Notes under the pieces: generated by a model | The model's input: the letters and a program-made list of their open reading frames with translations, nothing else | Database searches by the model: none | What the model was told of the DNA's origin: nothing | Shown here: piece after piece, positions 59,029-64,000 of the stretch | How the letters are laid out: every line of letters begins with the position of its first letter | Numbering within the stretch: the first letter of the stretch is position 1 | Assembly: GCA_014529385.2 (NCBI GenBank) | Contig: CM043944.1 | Span: 67,297,395-67,361,394 of the forward strand | Direction: 5' to 3' | Length of the DNA stretch: 64,000 nucleotides | Source of the DNA: Adiantum capillus-veneris | Lineage: Eukaryota > Streptophyta > Polypodiopsida > Polypodiales > Pteridaceae | Made by a program: the position numbers and the translations under genes

Positions 59029-60485
59029 CTATGCTTGAGCTTTTGTCTCATTTGCTTTGTTCTTGTGCTCCTTCACAGCGTGGATTTTGGCAAGCATCTC
59101 TGAGGTTAGTGGTAGATTGTACTTCTTTAATCTGCAGCCACTAATCCAATTAGGCATCTCCTCTCCCTCTAATGTCGCAAGCTTAATGGCACCGCTAGAT
59201 GATATGTCATGAATCACATAGGGTCCATTGCCTCGCTTTTTGAGTTTCCGGGAATGTTGTTTCAGGGTATACATTAAGACGTAATCCCCCGTAGCAAATT
59301 CCTTGCTGATGACATGTTGATCAAAGAATGATTTCATGTTTCATTTTTACACGTAGATTGATGCAACTGCTCCCAATCTAGTTTCATCTAGGTTTTCTAG
59401 GATATCTATTTGATTGGATAATTCATGGCCCGTCCATTCTAATTCTTTAGCTACCCTAAGTGTGGGGATAAGAAATTCAAGTGGCAAAATTGCTTGAATT
59501 CCATAAACCATGTTGAACGGAGTCATTCCGATTGAGGTTTTGTACGCTACTCTATATGCCCATAAAGGTGAATGCAGCTTCTGATTCCAGTCGGCTCTCG
59601 ATTCACTAACAATTTTCGTGAGAATTGTCACCAAAATCTTGTTGGTACTTTCTGCTTGGCCGTTAGCTTGTGGATGATAGGGAGCTGACTTCTTGTGAAT
59701 TACCATGAACTCATTCAATAGGAATTCGATAACTTCATTAACAAAGTGAGTCCATCTATTGCTCACTATCTCTATTGGTAAGCCATACCTGGTGAAGATG
59801 TTCTCATACAAAAACTCTACTGTCGCTTTTGCATCATTTTTGGTTGTTGCTTTCGCTTCAACCGAATTGGTTAGATAATCTGTTGCTACAATAATGTATT
59901 GAGCTTGCGTTTTATATCCAGGAGGCACAATCGGTCCTACAAAATCTATTCCCTATTTTGCAAACGCTCTTGCCCCCATCATTGGTCTAAGGGCATGTCA
60001 TCTCGTGCTCTTGGAATCTTTGTCCTCTGGCAATCATCACATCGTTTCACAAACTCTTCGGCATCCATGAATAGTGTAGGTCACCATATGCCAGCAACAA
60101 TAAGAATTGCTTTGGCCGTTTTGTCAGCTGAGCAATGTCCTCCAACTTGTCCGCCATGTGCTTGCTCTAAGATAGGAACGTATTCCTCTTCCGTCGCACA
60201 CATTCTCAATTGATTGTCTTTTCCCCTCTTGTAAAGATTTTCCTCAATCAATACATAGTTTTCTGCCTCTTTCGTGATCGTTTTGATACGTGATCTACTC
60301 ATCCCTTCAGGCAGTATTCCGGTGGTGAGGTATTCTACAATGTAGTTACTCCATCTAGGTGCTGCAGATAATTTGAATAGAGTCACATGTTCTATCGGCT
60401 TTTGAAAAGTGCAGATAATACATGATTTGATATGCTTATTAACACTTTGTTGCATTTTCGGCCTATATACACCCATTTTCATCAA
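59029..60485 (-). pseudogene. G4 integrase
   Basis: Zinc-binding part (QAHGGQVGGHCSADKTAKAI, CIICTFQKP) in one frame, core in another. The core reads IIVATDYLTNSVEAKATTKN (first Asp), LPIEIVSNRWTHFVNEVIEF and YHPQANGQAESTNKILV (Glu). The second Asp, normally in SDRGTHF, is Asn here. SPLWAYRVAYKTSIGMTPFN and LPLEFLIPTLRVAKELEWTG follow, then the GPY/F-like module HSRKLKKRGNGPYVIHDISS. Stops fall at 59347 and 59029. Confidence 0.88.
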
Positions 60486-60497
60486 TCTTTGATATGT

Positions 60498-60950
60498 CTA
60501 TGCATGCCCATTGTGAATCCCCGTTGTTTGTACATGAGACTGGTGTAGATACAAGTCTTGTTCACTTGATTCAACACAAAGCCTAAGGATGTGATCCGAT
60601 CCCTGTTTGTATAGCCTTCCAGCCAACATTACCAATGATCTAGATGATGCAATGGTAGATGGTTGTCTTGTCAAATTCAATGACCCAATAGTCAACAAAG
60701 GAATTACATCCTCACTCCATCTTGGAACCATTTCTATGTTAAAGAGATATGCATCTGGCAAATCATCATCAACTCCTACAAGGTTTTCTCCATGCACCAT
60801 TCTAGATAAATGATCCGCTCTTTGGTGTGTTGTTCCTTTTTTGACTACAATCGTGAAGTCAAACTCAAGCAGTATAACTGATTGGAAAATCCATGTTGTT
60901 TTCTCCAGGTTGTGCAAGTATGCATCCTATAGCATATGCTGATGCATCTA
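60498..60950 (-). pseudogene. G4 RNase H end and linker
   Basis: Contains FDFTIVVKKGTTHQRADHLS, the typical end of RNase H, followed by the linker that leads to the integrase (EMVPRWSEDVIPLLTIG). The Asp and Glu residues of the earlier part are in the overlapping RT frame. A frameshift near 60.9 kb separates the two. Confidence 0.78.
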
Positions 60951-61682
60951 CGTGGATGTGGAATATCTTTTCCCAATCCGGAGCCTTCAAAATTGGAGAG
61001 GATATCAATCTTTCCTTCAAAGTTTGAAAAGCTGTCTCGCACTCATCTGCCCGCTCAAATTTAGTTATCAATGCATAAAGTGGTTTCACAATTATAGCGT
61101 ATAAGTAGATAAATCTGCGATAATATCCACAATGGCCCATAAATGCCTGTACCTGCTTTACCTTTACTGGTCGTGGTAGATCAACAATTACGCTGATCTT
61201 CTCCATGTCTGTTGAAATACCATTTTTGGACACTATATGTCCCAATATTTTGCCTTGTCTTACCATGAAGACACAATTCTCCGGATTCAGGAAAATCCGA
61301 TACAGTCTACATTTTTTGAACACTTTGGTCAAGTGCTCTATGTGCTCCAATCTTACGAGAGAGTGAACGCACAAGTCATCCATGTAAATTTCTAAGAACT
61401 GTCTTAGATATTCTTTAAAAGCATGACCCATCAGCCTCTAAAATGTGGCTGGTGCATTCGTTAAGCCAAAAGCCATTACCCTAAATGCAAAAATGCCCCA
61501 TTCAGTTGCAAAATCCGCCTTGTGCTGATCCTCTTGCTTTATTGCGAGTTGGTTGTAGCATGAAAAGAAATCTAAGAAACTGTAAGATTCTTTTACTTCC
61601 ACTCTTTCTATTACATGATCAGTAATGGGTAGGGGATAGTTGTCCCGAATTGTAGCAGCATTTACTTTCTTGATATTGACAC
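60865..61682 (-). pseudogene. G4 reverse transcriptase, N-terminally truncated
   Basis: Ty3/gypsy RT from INIKKVNAATIRDNYPLPIT, through YSFLDFFSCYNQLAIKQEDQ and FRVMAFGLTNAPATF (then a TAG), to the catalytic YMDD (FLEIYMDDLCVHS). The thumb and connection follow (KILGHIVSKNGISTDMEKIS, FMGHCGYYRRFI), then RNase H (HIHVDASAYAIGCILAQPGE). RT would copy element RNA. The fingers, gag and any first protease are gone: the element stops at about 61682 where unrelated sequence begins. Confidence 0.9.
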
Positions 61683-61758
61683 ATCATTAGGAAATTTTCG
61701 AGGTCATTTGGAGGGCCTTCTAAGAAAATGTATTTTTTGCACTCTCTCTCTAGAAAAG

Positions 61759-64000
61759 ATGGCAAATAATAGAGCTGGGTCTTTCATGGTAAAAGTTCAA
61801 AAAGTGTACTTTAAGGAGATTCCTTACTCTTCTGAACATTCGTTCGTAGTGATTGAGGGATAATCTTATTTTCAGTTGCATTGAATGAACCTCGTCAATA
61901 TGGAGGGAATGAGGCTAACATGGAGGGACGAAGGCGCAGCTGCTATTCACTTTCCATTAAACCTGCACATTTTTCTAATGGCGCACTCCTCAAATGGCAC
62001 AAATGTTACCCAAAAACGAGCCAAATATAACCTTCACATTGATTTAGACAATGAGTACCAACCATTGATTAAGCGTAGTAAAACAAACACACATATACCT
62101 CCCGCTTCCATAGACACGCTCAGAGCTCAGGGAGCTAAACACATAGATATCTGGACGAGAGGCTCTCTCTACCCTAAGAATCCAATGACTAATGCGTCTC
62201 CACCATTTGTCAATCCTACAAGCTTATTGACCTTTGCTGGTGATGGAGAAAAGGGCCTTCTGGGTTATTGTAAATCTCTTACAAGAGAAGCTGAAACTTA
62301 TAAGGGCATTCTCCAAGCTCAACAATGTGAGATTGTTCGCCTTGTTATGCATTGTTTTCATGTGCCTAAATAGTGTTAGTGAAGCAAATTTTCTGTTATT
62401 TACTTATGCATTGTCTTCATGTAGAGATTCAATCTATCCTGACAAGGAAAACATTGACCCCAAAACCAATATAGGAAAGAGATTGAAGCCACTCATAAGT
62501 AGAAGCCTGGCAGTAGATATAGTACATGACAAGAAGTTTAAGGTCCTACAATGAAATGTAGTGGACCGCTTTATTTCAGAGAACTCAGTGCCTTCAAAAG
62601 AGATACAAGGCACACTTGATTCACTTGGTGTAAGCAAAAGAGGATATTCGGCTATATAGAAATCTGTCTCATCCGTCTTTGTTAAGAAGGGTATAAAATC
62701 CAAACTTTTACCATCAGCCTCAAGTGTTTGGAAAGAGAGGCTTCAGCTTAACGAGGCACAGGGAGACTATCTTGGACATCCCTTTCATATTAAAGCAACT
62801 TACAGTGGCCATGGAGAAAACATGGCATATGATGAGTTCAATAATATTTTTATGAACCTGTAGATGTTACATAAGAGAATGGTGGAGTTTTACAACATCA
62901 CATTTGAAGAGTCACGAGGGGTATTACATATTGTGTTAAAACTGGATAAGTGTGAGCTTGTTAAAGAGAAAAAGCTAGAGCGTGTTACTATTACTTTAAT
63001 GAATAGAGCCCTCTCAAAGTGTCCCAGTGATGATCCTTTGTACTTTAGTGTTCAATCAGAATCTAACATATGGTGGCTTGGTGCATTTGAGGTAAGCGAG
63101 ATTCTCAGGTAAGCTCAAATGTTCACATCTACTTAAGTCTCATTTATTTTGTGTTGCAGGTAAAGAAAGAAGATCATGAGATTCTATATTGGGTGTTCCA
63201 TCAAACTAATATTACGGAGGTGATTGATAGACAGACTAACCAGGGAGAGGTACTACGTCTAGATGGAAGGGGAGACTTTCAAGTTCAGTGGCATCTTGCA
63301 GGTGACCTCAAAATATTAAAATGCATGTATAATTGTGGAATGGGTGCAATGCCAAAGTCGGCGTGTTTGTTCTGCATGGAGCCTGCAAAGGTCATGGACC
63401 CAAAGTGGTGGACAAAAGCTCCAACACTTCACATTGAGGACTCTGCTTTTCGACCCGTTTTGAAAATACCACTTGTGAATGTCCACATCTGTACAATGCA
63501 TGCCCTTTGTAGAATTGTGGAGAAATTGGTCTACTTATATATCGGGTTTGCTTGGAAGATTAAGAACTCAGCAGAGCGACAAGTAGCCCTGCAGTGCTTA
63601 CGATTGGTACTGTCGGATATGGGGCTTCATGGTGGCAATGTGAAAATCCAGCGGGATGAAAAGAGATAAACTGCTGAGAAGGATGTCCCATGCAAACCAT
63701 CCATCGGTGGGGTGAAGGCACGAAGGTTTTTATCTAAACCCCAGGGTACAAGAGATCTGAAGCTAACAAAACATGGAAAAATATACAACACATCTTATGT
63801 TAGCAAGGTAGAGTATCAGAGCTGGAAAAAGCTACATATTGCAGTCAAAGACCAAGAACCAACTACTCGTAACGCGAAGGCTGAGGTTTGGCGATCAATA
63901 GACATCCTATTTTTGATGTGCGACAAAGATGACCGGTCACAAGGTGATATGAACAAGTTCAAGGAGAATCTCAACCTTCTCAAAAAATCATTCAGGACAA
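61759..64000 (+). pseudogene. Transposase-like gene of unknown family, runs off the right edge
   Basis: A plus-strand coding region with several segments. An N-terminal part (61885-62373) has LHIDLDNEYQPLIKRSK and ASIDTLRAQGAKHIDIWTRG. A middle part (about 62571-63091) is open except for two TAG codons: KKGIKSKLLPSASSVWKERL, HPFHIKATYSGHGENMAYDE, RVTITLMNRALSKCPSDDPL. After an intron comes GDFQVQWHLAGDLKILKCMY, ACLFCMEPAKVMDPKWWTKA and VHICTMHALCRIVEKLVYLY. The GDLK...ACLFC pattern recalls DDE transposases described mainly in invertebrates, in which a GDxKFL...CxWC segment occurs. That is an inference. A stop at 63667 splits the end. Confidence 0.5.
63092..63159 (+). other. Probable 68-bp intron in the transposase-like gene
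   Basis: Donor GAG/GTAAGCG and acceptor TTTTGTGTTGCAG/G with a T-rich tract. Removing it joins WWLGAFE to VKKEDHEILYWVFHQ in frame. A second GTAAGC donor at 63110 would leave a 50-base intron, which is too short. Confidence 0.65.

Overview
This window reads as intergenic chromosome from a large-genome land plant. The evidence is the copia primer-binding sites complementary to initiator Met-tRNA (TGGTATCAGAGC), a CACTA transposon carrying plant DUF4218/DUF4216 domains, and long CT, GA and CA microsatellites. I see no host gene, tRNA or rRNA. Some gypsy families look unlike common angiosperm lineages, so a fern, gymnosperm or bryophyte is possible, but the sequence alone does not decide this. 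Almost everything is nested, decayed LTR retrotransposon.

Layout. 0-4.3 kb: a minus-strand gag ORF open to the left edge, then a plus-strand non-autonomous LTR element (T1). 4.5-12.2 kb: two long LTRs (about 2.6 kb each, both starting TGATAGCC) in inverted orientation, around a G3-type LTR and a small copia/TRIM-like element whose interior holds the right-hand long LTR. 12.2-16 kb: no recognisable gene, apart from CA and GA microsatellites and a hairpin cluster. 16-22.8 kb: a minus-strand gypsy element (G3a) with two tandem LTR copies. 22.8-28.9 kb: element E1, with a 3' LTR, a broken coding region of about 1,090 codons for a coiled-coil protein without pol, and a leader holding a palindrome exactly every 285 bp. 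29-29.76 kb: a protease fragment (G1b). 29.76-35.2 kb: a nearly complete copia element with 143-bp LTRs, inactivated by two frameshifts and six stops. 35.2-56.9 kb: a second G3 copy split into G3c and G3b by a G1 gypsy element (37.4-54.8 kb). G1 itself holds an inverted relative (G2, 42.6-47.5 kb) and a truncated CACTA transposon (47.7-50.75 kb). 56.9-61.7 kb: gypsy element G4. 61.7-64 kb: a plus-strand transposase-like gene with an intron, running off the right edge.

Most interesting. (1) E1, G1 and G2 share an LTR-end signature (GACGTCCGTC) and a leader in which a family-specific perfect palindrome centred on CGCG recurs every 260-286 bp while the DNA between copies has diverged. (2) G4 has, in frame after the integrase, a second retropepsin-like domain with a non-canonical active site, followed by a basic array of W-x-P-K motifs. 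G1 has the same pair at its 3' end. (3) E1 carries a giant coiled-coil protein in place of gag-pol. (4) G3 has a DHGS protease and RT/integrase motifs that I recall from fungal gypsy elements. All of this is read by eye; no database search was possible.
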